Source of the DNA: Solanum dulcamara
Taxonomy: Eukaryota; Streptophyta; Magnoliopsida; Solanales; Solanaceae
DNA: 64,000 bases
Reading direction: 5' to 3'
Assembly (NCBI RefSeq): GCF_947179165.1
Contig: NC_077237.1
Location: 61,673,523 to 61,737,522 of the forward strand
Shown piece by piece: positions 1-12,500 of the stretch (position 1 is the stretch's first letter; every line of letters starts with the position of its first letter). The notes beneath the pieces are model-generated. The model was not told where the DNA came from. It was given only the letters and a program-made list of their open reading frames with translations, and did no database searches. Both the position numbers and the translations under genes were made by a program.

Positions 1-1786
1 TCCAGAAGATATAACGACAAGTTTTGGGTAGCAATCATGGTATGATAATGACCAATGATTAGGAAATGATAGGCTAATAATGTGATAATGATGGGTAGAA
101 TCAATTAAAATAGGGCAAGAAAATTATGCATACTTGTTTTATTGGTAGAGTAGCGCCACTAACTTCATATGCAATATCAATATTTTAGATTTTTTCATAT
201 GCTATCATATTTTAATCCAAGTTTTGATATATTAATTTACCTAATTAAATAGTAGGTTCTTTCTATATGAATGACATTAAGTTTATGTTATTCGGAGAAA
301 TTAAGACCTAACCCTAAGCTTGAAATTTGAAAAATATGAAAGTTATCATGTTAAATAGCATCAAGATTAGGAACCTGATTATAGATTAGAATGAGTTTTT
401 GGGTCTAGTCTAGATATATAGTGATATGAGTGTTGTTAGTTTTGACATCTTATTGTAATTATTTATTTGATTAGATTGTATTGATTTGGAAGCCCAAGTC
501 CCGGAGTGATTGTTTGATTATTTAAGGCAAGTGAATTCAATTATTTGAGGAAAGTAAATTTTTTGACCCTTGATAAGTGTATAGAATCGTGTATTTTCTT
601 GTTGTTTATGTTGGAGAGTAGTGGGACTTATGATAGGTCGACTTGTTCAGATTGAATAATCTTAATGACGAAAAGAGAGTAGTAAAAGACAACTTGCTTA
701 TATATTGATGTGTGATCTATTGAGAATGATTTGGAAGGTTTATTGATTCATTGTTGATGTTGTATCACGATTGTGTTATTGTAAACTATGCATTGTTATG
801 AAAATCATTATTTTCTCATTATTTATGTGAACATGCCTATTTGCATTGGTTCTGAGACAAGGTTATGACAAGTGTTATGTGAATTGAGGAAGAATAAGAA
901 ATCAAAAAGGATGTACCATTTTGAGGGTCTTATCGCACATCACGACGGATATTATGGTCTGAGGGACATGTCGCACGCTGCAACAGATTCTATTATAGAG
1001 AGTCGTGTCGTATGCCACAATGGATGAATGGACTGATAAGTCCTCCATGGGTCCCGGACTGAGAGACAATAGGTTTGTATCACTAGGTCAGACATGCATC
1101 CACTATACTTGATATTGCATTTTATTGCATATCTTTATCATTTGTGGACTTGTAAGTGCCTTTATATGGAACTTGTGTTTGATGAACTTGATTTCATGTG
1201 CTGATGATTTGTAATTTTTGGATTGTTGTTATTGAGCTACGTGCTTTGTAAATTGTGAACTGTTAGATTTGGTTGATTTTATGCAGATTGTAGTTGTGGA
1301 GGTTCGCTTGGATAGTTAGGAGTACTCTATTCTATATTACTTGACTTTGTGATTAGGTGTTCTCTTGCTGAGTACCGTGTTGTTTGATACTCACCTCTTT
1401 CTTCTACATTTGTGTAGGTTACGAGCCCAAATCTTCGTGATACTCTCTTTTCTCTTCTTGTCCGAGACTTTCTGCGGAGATTTGTGAGGTAGTTGTTTGC
1501 CATCTCAGCGGACCTTATTTCTCCTATTTATGATTTTGTTCTACTTTAGAGACAATGTCATTTGAGACTTGTGTTTTTCTTTCAAATCTATTGTAATACA
1601 TTAGAGGATTGTGCACGTGACTATTGAGTTTTGGGAGTTTAATTAAGTTGACTTTGTTATTCATTTTTTATTTGCTGTTAAGCTTTCATTTTTATTTTAC
1701 TTCTTTATCGAAATATTTGGATTTTAGGCTAACTTGTTTTGATGGAATAAGACGTGTGTCATCATGTTCGGCTTTGAGTCGTGACA
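1..1786 (+). mobile_element. 3' part of a diverged gypsy LTR (same family as the LTRs of the 43.2-51.6 kb element)
   Basis: From about position 300 it aligns by eye with the LTRs at 43249-45469 and 49325-51604. Shared blocks are the AACCTAACCCTA block, the GGTTCTGA block, the CTTGCTGAGTACCGTGTTG block, the terminal GTCGTGACA and others. Its first ~0.5 kb lies outside the window. No PBS follows the terminal ACA at 1786, so this is a solo or 3' LTR. It is clearly older than the other copies. Confidence 0.75.
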
Positions 1787-2045
1787 CTGATGGATTTGAT
1801 CTTGACTTGTACTTGAATTCAAGGACTTTTGGGGTTGAACTTGAATCTTGTGGTCTTAATCTTGATTTGTGGATTTGATGAACTTGATATGGACTTGAAC
1901 TTTGATGAACTTGATCTTGGCTTGTTCTTGAACTTGATCTTGACTTGTACTTGAATTCAAGATCTTTTTGGTATGTTCTTAAATCTTGTGGTCTTGATCT
2001 TGAGTTGTTCTTGAAATTGAATGCTTGAACTTGTAGCTTGTAGAA
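1787..2045. repeat. Degenerate TTGATCTTGACTTG-type repeat tract
   Basis: Words such as CTTGATCTTGACTTGTACTT and GAACTTGATCTTG recur irregularly (1798-1815, 1905-1955, 1990-2040). One block, CTTGACTTGTACTTGAATTCAAG, occurs at about 1801 and again at 1939. No coding sense is seen. It lies directly after the LTR end. Confidence 0.55.
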
Positions 2046-2620
2046 AAATTTGCGGCATTTGATCCACGAGCTCTCTTAGATTCTTGTTATAATTCTAGTG
2101 TCAGTTCTAAATTATGAGGACCCCTATTTATAATTGTAGAATAGAGGAGTTACCATGAGAATAGGCTTTTCTTTGGCTAATCAGATTTAAGTGACATAAC
2201 GGAGTAGTGATAAGAACAAACTTTTTTAGGCCCATCAGATTTTAGTGACATGACGATATTTGATTGGTCGGAACACATCACTTGTACACATATAACGCAT
2301 TTTTATTAGCCTTTGATTTGACTAGGCATGTCATGCCATTTTGACAAATGACATGATCATATTGGCTTCTTTGTTTGACTTGCATGCCATGTCATTTGAC
2401 ACGTAGCATAAAATCGGACCTCTAGGATGAGATGATATATTGGGCTTAGTAAAGGGGGCTCATCTATTGTAGCTCATATTACTGAAATTGAACTTTAATT
2501 ATATCCATATTTATTGGACTTGAATAATTAACCCAATTATATTAATTTATAGTATTTATTTGAACTAATGTACCTTGAATTTAATATAATCGGAATCATA
2601 TTATAAATTTTATCCAATAA
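2046..2620. other. AT-rich intergenic stretch, no gene seen
   Basis: No long open frame or recognised motif. Short repeated words (TCAGATTT..GTGACAT, ATGCCATGTCATTTGACA) suggest old transposon sequence, but no element could be identified. Confidence 0.4.
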
Positions 2621-2639
2621 ATTTTAAATGATTACAATA

Positions 2640-2842
2640 ACTTCTTCGTCTTCTTCGTCCTTCCTTTTCTTCTGTTACTGCTTCGTCCTTCTTCTTCTTC
2701 TTGTTCTTCTTTTGTTGCTTGTCCTTCTTCGTGCTCCTCCTCTGCTTCTTCTCCTCCTCCCCTTCCTCTCCTTTTTCTCCTTCTCCTCCTTATCCTTCTC
2801 CTTTCGTCGTCGTCATTGTCGTTCTTCTTCTTCTTCCGTGAA
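2640..2842. repeat. CTT/CTC-rich pyrimidine microsatellite
   Basis: About 200 bp of interrupted CTT, CTC and CGTCGT triplets. The open frame through it is Leu/Ser-rich only because of the repeat and is not taken as a gene. Confidence 0.8.
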
Positions 2843-3137
2843 TTATTTCGAGTAAATTATATGTCAAAAAATTCAAAAAAGAGTATTTCATATTTAAAAT
2901 TTGGGATTGTTTAGAGTAGATTTTGAGTTGGTCGAAATTTAATAGTTAGTGTATACTTTATGTATAATTAAATTATATTAACTTTTTGAGTGTATCATAA
3001 TGTATAGTCATTGTATAACTCGTGTATATGTAAGTTATATTCAGATTTTTGAATGTATCATAATATATTATTTATATGACTTTTAACTATTTTTATGTAA
3101 ATGAAAACATAACTATACATTTGTTGTAGACTAATTA

Positions 3138-3352
3138 CTTCCCCCGTCTCATTTTATGTGTCATCATTTGACTTGACACAATTTAAGGAAAAAAAAAGAA
3201 AGATCTAAAATAATTCTTAGATGTTTGTGTGATTGTAAATTATTTTATTAAGGATAAAATTGTAATTTTATCATTTCTAGTAATAGTACGATGACATTCT
3301 TTTTGAAACAGATTAAAAAAATTAAATGCCACATAAAATAAGATAGAAAAAA
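3138..3352. mobile_element. Stowaway-like MITE
   Basis: A ~215-bp AT-rich element with no coding capacity. The left end CTTCCCCCGTCTCATTTTATGTG is the well-known CTCCCTCCGTCCCATTTTATGTG-like terminus. The right end carries its degraded inverse (CACATAAAATAAGATAG..). TA dinucleotides flank both ends (3136-3137, 3353-3354), as expected for Tc1/mariner-derived MITEs. Confidence 0.7.
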
Positions 3353-3601
3353 TATTTTATTTTATATATCTGAAACTAGCACTAATAGTTATACCAGATA
3401 ATTCCCCGATGTATAAATCATTTCCAACTTCTTAGGGGTGGAAAATAGGTTCCAAATACAGCTTCTTCAGCCTTGTTTCGGGGATTAATTGAGATAAAAA
3501 ACGGAGAAATTATTTTGGTTGGATTTCTGCTAAATAGGTAAGTATTTTCTGACAACTGATTGTTATATTGATATGAAAATACTGCCAAAAATGTATTTTA
3601 A

Positions 3602-3619
3602 TTACGTTACGTAACGTAA
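3602..3619. promoter_or_regulatory. 18-bp perfect palindrome with ACGT cores upstream of AAE18-like gene
   Basis: TTACGTTACGTAACGTAA is exactly self-complementary and lies about 270 bp before the ATG. It contains three ACGT cores, the centre being TACGTA within TTACGTAA. ACGT cores are known bZIP sites, and TTACGTAA-like sites are also bound by some NAC/VOZ factors. A regulatory role is inferred from position and symmetry only. Confidence 0.4.
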
Positions 3620-3699
3620 ATTGCGTCAATCTCTATGTCCATCACATTGTCTTAAAATTGACCAAACAACCTCTAACAAGAAAGACTACAAAAATGGTT

Positions 3700-3886
3700 A
3701 TATTTGGCAGCCACCACCACGTTTCCAATCATTCAAATTAAAATAAAGCTTGACAGGTAGTAATGGTAGTTTGTTTTCTCTTCATCTATAACTAATACCC
3801 AAAAATTCATCTCCAAGCTGTTTGATTCACCATTTGCTCTAATTTTATGTGTAATCACTCACTAGTGGGTGTGAACTGTGTAGGAT
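3700..3886 (+). promoter_or_regulatory. Putative core promoter and 5' leader of AAE18-like gene
   Basis: A CCAAT pentamer sits at 3725-3729 and a weak TATA-like TATAACTA at 3787-3794. Pyrimidine-rich leader-like sequence and an in-frame TAG (3881-3883) then precede the ATG. The transcription start cannot be fixed from sequence. Confidence 0.3.
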
Positions 3887-4149
3887 ATGGCTTATCAGAA
3901 TTACAAAAGCTTAGATTCCGTCACCGTCGTCGACGTCGAAGCTCTAGGAATACCCTCTGAACTCGCCGGGAAACTTCACGATAAACTCACCCTAATTGTT
4001 CGTAATTACGGGTCTGCCACTTCCCAAACATGGCATCATATCTCCAAAGAACTACTCACCCCAAACCTTCCTTTCTCTTTCCATCAGATGATGTACTATG
4101 GCTGCTACAAAGATTTTGGGCCTGACCCGCCTGCCTGGTTACCCGACCC
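3887..4149 (+). CDS. AAE18: AAE18-like exon 1
   Basis: Residues 1-87 plus two bases of codon 88. It opens [20 protein letters not shown]. The donor is GTTAGT at 4150. This N-terminal extension before the AMP-binding core is typical of the AAE17/18 clade and of acetyl-CoA-synthetase-like enzymes. Confidence 0.9.
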
Positions 4150-6526
4150 GTTAGTACCTCTTCTCTTTCTTTGATTTGATTCTGTTTATGGAATATTCAG
4201 ACGATTGTCATAATTTCACTATTTTTACACTGATATCAACTTCATGACAGCCGGTGCTTTATCTGGATTTGTGACTGGCTATGCTTGTGAAGCTCACATA
4301 GGATAAGTTTGTTAATGTACTTATGAAAAATCTTAGTAACTTACTTTCAAGCATGGAGTTATGTTCAAGAATTTGAAATCAAAGACGCCTAACTTATAAA
4401 TAGTGATAATCTGGGACTAATGGATAAGTGTACTATCACACGACATGGTAAAGGTCTATTGGATGTCAAAATATCATGCCAATTTTCAGTATTACTCATA
4501 TACTCTTCGCTTTTTTTTTTTTTTTTTTGGTTGATACGTGAATGGTGATCCTTTTCAGACTGCTCCTACGGGTAGATTTTCCGTTGTTTCATGCACTGTA
4601 TTTTCAAAAATAATACTGGTATAGAATTCCCGGAACTTAAAAATTATTTTTAATGTCAATTTTATTTTATCTTTTCTGGAACAGAAAAAATGCACGGTTG
4701 ACGAATATTGGTCAACTTCTGGAAGGACGTGGAAAGGAGTTCTTGGGATCAAAATATGAAGACCCAATTTCTAGCTTCTCTGATTTTCAGAGATTTTCAG
4801 TCTCCGACCAAGAGGTAGGTTGAATGTACTTTGAGGTTGAATTCCTGATCATTGGACTTATGTTGTGCTTTCGATGCTAATAATGAATCATGTGTTTGTT
4901 GATTCTCTCGTTTCCTGGTCAATCACTTATTTTGCTAGGTATTTTGGAAAACCATATTGGAAGAAATGAATATTTCATTTTCAGTTCCCCCTGAATGTAT
5001 TTTACGGGTGAGTCCATCTCATCAAGGTGGTCAGTGGCTTCCTGGAGCACGAACGAATCCAGCAAAGAATTGCCTCAGTTTAAGAAAGAGGACTTTAAGT
5101 GATGTAGCCATAATATGGCAAAGTGAAGGAAATGATGAAGCACCTGTTGAAAAGATGACCTGGCAGGAGTTACGTGAATCAGTTTGGTAAGATGCATTGG
5201 GGTTGTTAATTATTCTCTCTACAAACTGATGTAGTTCGATTTACAAGGATTTGCTAGATCAGTTTTGATCTGATATTGTGAAATGATAACATCTTCTCTA
5301 AATAAAAGTTGTAGATTTAAAAACCAGTCAACTACATGAAAATACCACAAACCACCAATTTTAAATTTTTGCAAGCAATAAGATTTAACATAAAGTCCAT
5401 CAAGGTTCTGTTTGTTCAATTTTCTAAATAGTAACCAGGTCAAACGAGGGATGGGGAGGATGCAGTAGCAGTGAATCGCCAACTTCCTAAATGAATCCAT
5501 CTAACCCGTTTCATATATTTTTATATTGTTCTATTCCTAGTGGTTTCATGCATGAGGTACTTTCTTCATTGTGCTTTTCGCGAAGTTTTTGATATCTCTG
5601 AACCATAAACTTTCTCACAGTTATAACTGTTCTTACAGGGAAGTCGCATATGCTCTTGAAAGCCTGGGTTTGGAGAAAGGATCTGCCATAGCTATAGATA
5701 TGCCGATGGATGTTAATTCTGTTGTGATCTACTTGGCTATTGTTCTTGCTGGTTATGTAGTTGTGTCCATTGCTGATAGTTTTGCCCCAAGTGAAATTTC
5801 AACAAGGCTCATCTTATCAAAAGCAAAAGCAATTTTTACTCAGGTGCTCTATTTATCTAATGAGAATATCATTCTTTTTTTTAGATATTACATCGTATAT
5901 ATGTTCTCGTTTAAGGTCATTAGAACTTCATTGGATGAAATCAAGTTTCTAGCTCCTTTCTATGCTAGCAGTTCTACATTCAGAAAAGGTGGGTTTTAAA
6001 GGCTGGACCCACACTGGTGCATTGATTTTGATGCACCAGATAACAAAGTCTGATGGTATTAGTCTATTAGATGGTTCTATAGTTCATCATTCAACAATTT
6101 ATCCGATAATAACCCAAATTTAACAAAGAATTGAAGAAAAAATGGTTAGAAATGTCCACTGTAATATGTATTAAGGAAGTGGATACAAATGAATCCTAAA
6201 AAATATTGAGTTTCTATTTTAGTTAAATTATGCAATATATGAAGATTATACGTGGGACCAAATTAGCAGGACAGGAGACCGGTTGTAAAATCATGGGTTG
6301 ATATCTTCTTAAAATACTTAGATATGATAGTATTGGATATAATCAATGAGAGATCAGGAAGATATATGAAGCAGTCGCCTAATCAATTTATGTTGTTTCA
6401 TTATTTTTGAATGTTTTTGGAGAATTTAGTTTGTTAAGCATGTAAAGTCCAGTTGATGCGTTAAAATGATGAAAGAACTTCATTTGAGACTCATGCTGGT
6501 AAACACCTCTTTTTTTATTCTCAAAA

Positions 6527-6583
<57 letters not shown>

Positions 6584-9500
6584 GAAATGTAGGAATATTT
6601 AAAATATTAGCTTCCAGCAAATTTGTTATGGCTTCATTTTTTATACTTCGAAAAGTAAAACAGTTTGATCGTGGAGAAGTCAACTCTTCATACTCATGAA
6701 CTTTTTGTCTAATTGTCTCTATTAAGGGTATTTGGAGAATTTCCAAAGAGATCCAGTATTTTAAGGATAAACTACTAAAAATCTAGTTGGATTAACATTC
6801 TATGGAAGTATACAGTACAGAAACACTATTTTGTGGCTCTCTTATTTGATCATTGCTTCTTATGGACTCCTCTATGATCAAATTATACTTATTTTAGATT
6901 TTATTCCTTAAGTTCGACAAAATTCAAATGGTGAACTTTGGTACAAATCATTATTCTGTCAAACTTATTACTCCTTTTGCATATGCAGCTGCACTCATTC
7001 TGCTTCCCATTTCCTTATTATTACTATTTATTGGTGCTTTTCTTGTTTATTTTCGTTTTTTGTCAACAATGTGTACAGGATTTTATCCCCCGTGGAGAGA
7101 AAAAGATACCCTTGTACAGGTCATCTCTCTCTTCTCTTTCTGCTTCAGACATTCTGAGCTGTATCGAGGTTCATGCAAGACTAACTGCTAGAGCCAGTAA
7201 TAAATTATGCATTTCCCCTTTTTTCATGTCTTTTCTTTCTTGACTCACTTGTTGAAAACTGCAGTCGAGTTGTTGATGCTCATTCACCGATGGCAATTGT
7301 GATTCCCAATAGAGCCTCCAACTTGAGCATAGAATTACGTGATGGTGACATCTCTTGGCCTGACTTTTTAGACAGAGTGAAAGATTTCAAGTAAGAACTC
7401 CTGCCACAGAGATTCTTATGATTTCTTTATACATGTTTAATATAGTAAAAGGAAAATTCTTTATACATGTTTAATATAGTAAAAGGACAATATAATGATT
7501 GCTCTTTATTTGTCATGCTAACCTTCTACCCTAATATGCGACCCCCACTCCTTCCTATCTAACAAGAAAGAAATAGTAACAATAGAAAATAATGTGATAA
7601 TCGAAACACTATAAATAACATACGGCAAGAACTATTAGAGTACGATGACTACTATGCAACAACCTTCGCAAGACAATACAACACTCTACCCCTACTTACC
7701 TTCTACCCTAATATGCGACCTCCACTCTTTCCTATCTAGTGACATGTCTTAGGTAATATGAAATCATCTCTCTCTAATACTTCTTCCGCCTATCTCTGCT
7801 CCTCCGTGTACCCCCGACAACAAATCGCTCGTGCCTCCTCATTGGAGCGTAAGCGCACCTCCTCTTCACATGCCCAAACCATCTCAGTCTCACTTCCCTC
7901 AACTTGTCCGCCACAGAGGCCATTCTCACCTTCTCCCGAATGACCTTATTCCTAATCTTGTCACTCCTAGTATGCCTACATATCTATCCCAACACCCTCA
8001 TCTCCGCAACATGCATATTCTGAACATATGAGTTCTTGACTAGCTAGCACCCCACCCCATAAAACAATGGCGATCTAACCACCACTCGGTAGAACTTACC
8101 TTTGAGTTTAGGTGGTACCTTCTTATCACACAAGATTCCAGAGGTAGGCCTCCATTTCATCCATGTTGCCCCAATGCGATGTGTGTTATCATCGTCGATG
8201 CCCCCAATATCCTAGATTACAGTGGTACCTTTCTCTCTTAGGAATTGTTTGTGTGGCAAGCCTTACTTCCACGTCCGCTTCATCCATTGCCATACTGAAT
8301 TTGCAGTCAAAATATTTCATTTTGGTCCTGCTCAACCTGAACCCTTTGGACTCTAGAGTTTGTCTCCAAACCTCCAACCTAGCATTAACTCTATCCTGTG
8401 TCTCATTAATCACTACTATGTCATTCTCAAATAACACACACCTTGGAACCTCCTCTTGAATAGATCACGTTAACTCATCGATCACTAAGGCAAATAGGAA
8501 AGGGCTAAGAACTGATCCCTGGTGTAGCCCCATCTCAATTGGGAAGTGTTTCGAGTCTCCTCCCATCGTTCTAACTCGAAACTTGGCTCTATCGTACATG
8601 TCCTTTAGCGCCCTAATATAAACCATCGAGACACCTTTTGCCTCCAAGCACTTCTAGAGGACATCCCTCGAGACTTTGTCATGGGTCTTTTCAAGGTCAA
8701 TGAACACCATATGTATGTCCTTCCTTTCCCTATATTTCTCCACTAGTCTCCGCCTAAGATGGATGGCTTCAATAGTCTATCATTCCGACATATCCAAATT
8801 GATTCTTAGAAATGGACACCCCTTTCCTCACCCTCATCTCCACCTCTCTCTCCCAAACCTTCATACTGTGGCTTAGCAATTTGATACCCCTGTAATTGTT
8901 ACAGTTTTGAATATCACCTTTGTTCTTGTACAACGGAACCATTGTACTCCACCTCCAGACATTGGGAATTTTTGTCGTCTTAAAAATAGCATTAAACAAC
9001 CCAGTCAACTACTCCATACTTGCCTTGTCCGTGCTCTTCCAAAAATCCACTGGAATCTCATCTGGTCCAGTCGATTTTCCCCTACTCATCCTACTAATAG
9101 CACGTTTAACCTCTTCAACCATAAAACACCCAAATCCCAAAGTCTTTCCGAGTGCACCAAATCATCCAACACAATTTCTCTGTCTCCTTTTTCGTTTAAG
9201 AATTTGTGGAAGTGTGCTTGCCATCTTTGCTTAATGGAGGTCTCTTCCACTAACACCTTACCTTCCTCATCCTCTATGCTCTTCACTTGATCCAGGTAAC
9301 GAGTCTTTCTTTTTCTCTTTCTCTCTTTTGCGAGCCTATACAATTTCTTATCTCCAACTTGTCCCCTAGCTCGACATACAAGCGTTCGAAAGCTGCCTTC
9401 TCAGCCGCCTTAACCGCTAACTTAGCCTCTATCTTCGTTATCTTATAGACTTCCTTAAGCGTTCGCTTCTCTTCCTCGTCCACGCACTCCACCAACTTTG

Positions 9501-12500
9501 AATAAGAATATGAAATTAAAATTGTGTTTGGACATGAATTGTATTAGGAAAAAAGTTGAAATTTGTGAGCGAACCACTATTTTACTTGAAATACTCCTCT
9601 GACCAGTTTCTCAAAGATCAAATTCGCTATTTGAAGTTGAAGTTGAAATAATGGTCAAGCATGTAAAATAAACATTGATTTGCTGATGATTTTCATTATT
9701 ACATCTATCTCCAAATGCCTTCTAACACTAGGAGTTCTCTATATTTTCTGTTGGTATACAATTTTCAACAAGATTAAGGGTGTGTTTGGTATGAGGAGAT
9801 GTTTTCCAATTTTCCTACGTCTGGTTGGTCAAAATTTTTGAAAAAATATTTTCTCTAGGAAATGAAGTTCCTTAAAACTGAAGAAAACGACTTCCCCAGT
9901 AGTAGGGAAAACAAGGTGTACAAGTGTCATTCCTTATTGATTGTCTCTCCCCACCCTCCAACACACCCCATCCCTACCACCCCTACCCCCTACTCTCTAT
10001 CTCCACCTCCCTTAGTATTTCCCTAGATTATATACAAATGCATTGGGGATAGTAATTTCTTCTTATGTACCAACAGAAGACAACAAGTAAGAAATTTACT
10101 TATTTCGAGGAAAATATTTTCCATGAAATATTTCCTTCGTACCAGCCACACCCTAAAAGACTCTTTAGTAACATAGGACCTGAAGTAAGCATACCAGCAT
10201 GACTAAGCCGTAATGACAACTAATTGGTATCACCTATATCAATCTTTACATTCTATTGTGCCTATTTTTCGTGAATCGTAAGTCTTTCGAGACTTCCTTC
10301 CATGTTATAGTTCAACCTTGTCCCTTTTTAAGACCTTCAATCACCATGGTCTTACACCTATGCACAAGTGCATGAGTGCATCAAGAGGCTGACGTAGGAC
10401 TTGATTGAACTGTGTCATTGTTCTGGTAAGAGTATTATCTACTATTGGCCGGAAAAAGCGACCTTCCCTCATTTAATCTGCAATGCGTGTTTCTTGCGCC
10501 TTCGTTCGGGTGGGATTATTGTTAATATTATTTGACCGCATATCCATCTTAATATATACATTTATATGAATCTCATCTTGTGGATATTGGACCTTAGAGG
10601 CCCAACATTCACTCCCATATTGCATTGCCAATCTTATAACCGTCCTACAGAGCTTGCCTCAAAGTGAAGGTAAGGATCCTTTGGATACATGATCTGTATG
10701 TGGTTTAGATCTGCAATATTTTGAAGCTCAATTTGAATCTAAAGTAGTAAATTTGATATAATAAACTACTTTGCATGTCGTTGGGAGCTTTGTTTTTGAA
10801 AAGTGAATTGGAGCAGATTAGGTGAAAAATGCTTCTCTGCAAGTAGGTGGTGTCTCTATTACCTCTTCAGACATCAAGTCCTCTCTTGTCAAACTGGCTT
10901 TTTTCTCCCTCTACTTTATGTCTCTAGCAAGCATCCTCACCTTTCCACCAATGGCATTGCCCGCGGTCTGCTTCCATAGATGGCGGACCATACCAGTTGC
11001 CACCCACCCTAGGTGCAGACTTCTACTGTTCAGCTGCTGGTGAAACCCTCCTTTGCAGCTATACTAGGTGCCATAATGAGCCCTACCTTGAGTTCTGTGG
11101 TCACTTACACCACTTTTAGCATGTGTAGTCCTCTGGTGGTATTCTGAGCTAAGGACTACTATGGACAACTGTTGAGTGTAAATGGACTCTTATTGGAAAG
11201 TTTTCCCATGGAAAACCAAAAATCAAGCATATTGCAGCAGATTTCATTGTCAAAACTCAAGTTCAAAGGACAAGTTCAGAGGCCTATATTATGCTTGATA
11301 TTTTCCTGGACTTCAGCTGCTAATCAGACCATAACTCTGTATTTCAATGGAATAATGAGCATTATGGGCATGGGCTTCGACATAAGGTATTCAACTGGTC
11401 TCCAGACCTTCACCCGTAGGAGGAGATCTGCGTTGCACCATTATGAGTATTATTGCCAGCTTACCTTGGCATCTGATCGGTTATGATTTCTTAAAGCAAA
11501 TTCTAGGTCACACTGGAACCTGTTAGCAGTGGGTGTAGCCACAGAGAAGAGCATGCCTGACATGGCGAAAATCTGGGTTGAGGTGAACTTGATGAAGGGA
11601 GTTTCTGTAGGTGTTGAAGACACGATATGTGAAAGTTGGCAAAATCTGCAATATGAGTCCGTTATCCATGTTTTGCAGGGTACACATACATCAAAGACAT
11701 GACATGGACGAATGTAAAACAGAATAATAGATATAGTTATGGAAGAAAGCAGAAAAAAGGTGCATGAGCTGTGAACTGTTGAGACAGCTGAAACTTTGCA
11801 AACTAATTCTATTAAATTAAATGAAACCCCTTCTCATCTTGTGGCAATGAACTAAGCAGGTTTGATGTGGAGACTGTTAGAACCATGTTGTTAACACTTT
11901 GAAAGGAGGAAAATTAGCAGGTCTAAGCAGCACAGAACCACTTCAAGAATGTTCACACCCTTAATGCGTTCACAGATATGCTAGGAGAGAAAACCGCACG
12001 GGCAAACCAGGCAGACTTGCTTAGAATCAAAATCTCAAACGGGAGGAACCAATGGTTGGCGAAATCACAGAAGTACCCTGGAGGAAAAAGAGGAGAAAGT
12101 AAAAGGCTTATGGTAAGACACTCAAAAAGACAAACAAGACAATGTTCTACCCAAAAATAGCCAACAATATTAGAACCTAGATGAAGTTACGGAGAGCTAC
12201 TGAGGACTGTTGAGATCAATGATATTGTCACTATCAACCACAAAGGGCAAGCTAGCAATGAAGTAACACAGAAGGAACATAATCACAATGCAAATACTGA
12301 AGTTGAAACTACTGCTACATGGGATAAAATAATCGATCAAGCCCATGATACGAAGCAAGTTGCACCATCTCAGGATCTACAACTACCAGACTTACCTCTC
12401 TGTTGAAAATGTGAAGGCACAGATCCCCTCTTCATTGACCGAACTGGAGAAAGGAAGTAAAGGTGTACAGGTTCATGAACTGAAAAAGAAAAAAATGAAT

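Noticed and set aside
2628..2855. Open frame in the CTT/CTC tract
   Set aside because: Leu/Ser/Arg-rich only because of the triplet repeat; no start context, domain or splice partner.
5219..5500. 93-codon minus-strand frame in intron 3
   Set aside because: Antisense, no motif, entirely within an intron with clear GT-AG borders.
10822..11486. Frames of 73 and 104 codons in intron 6
   Set aside because: No family motif, no splice support, and located in an intron of the AAE18-like gene on the same strand.
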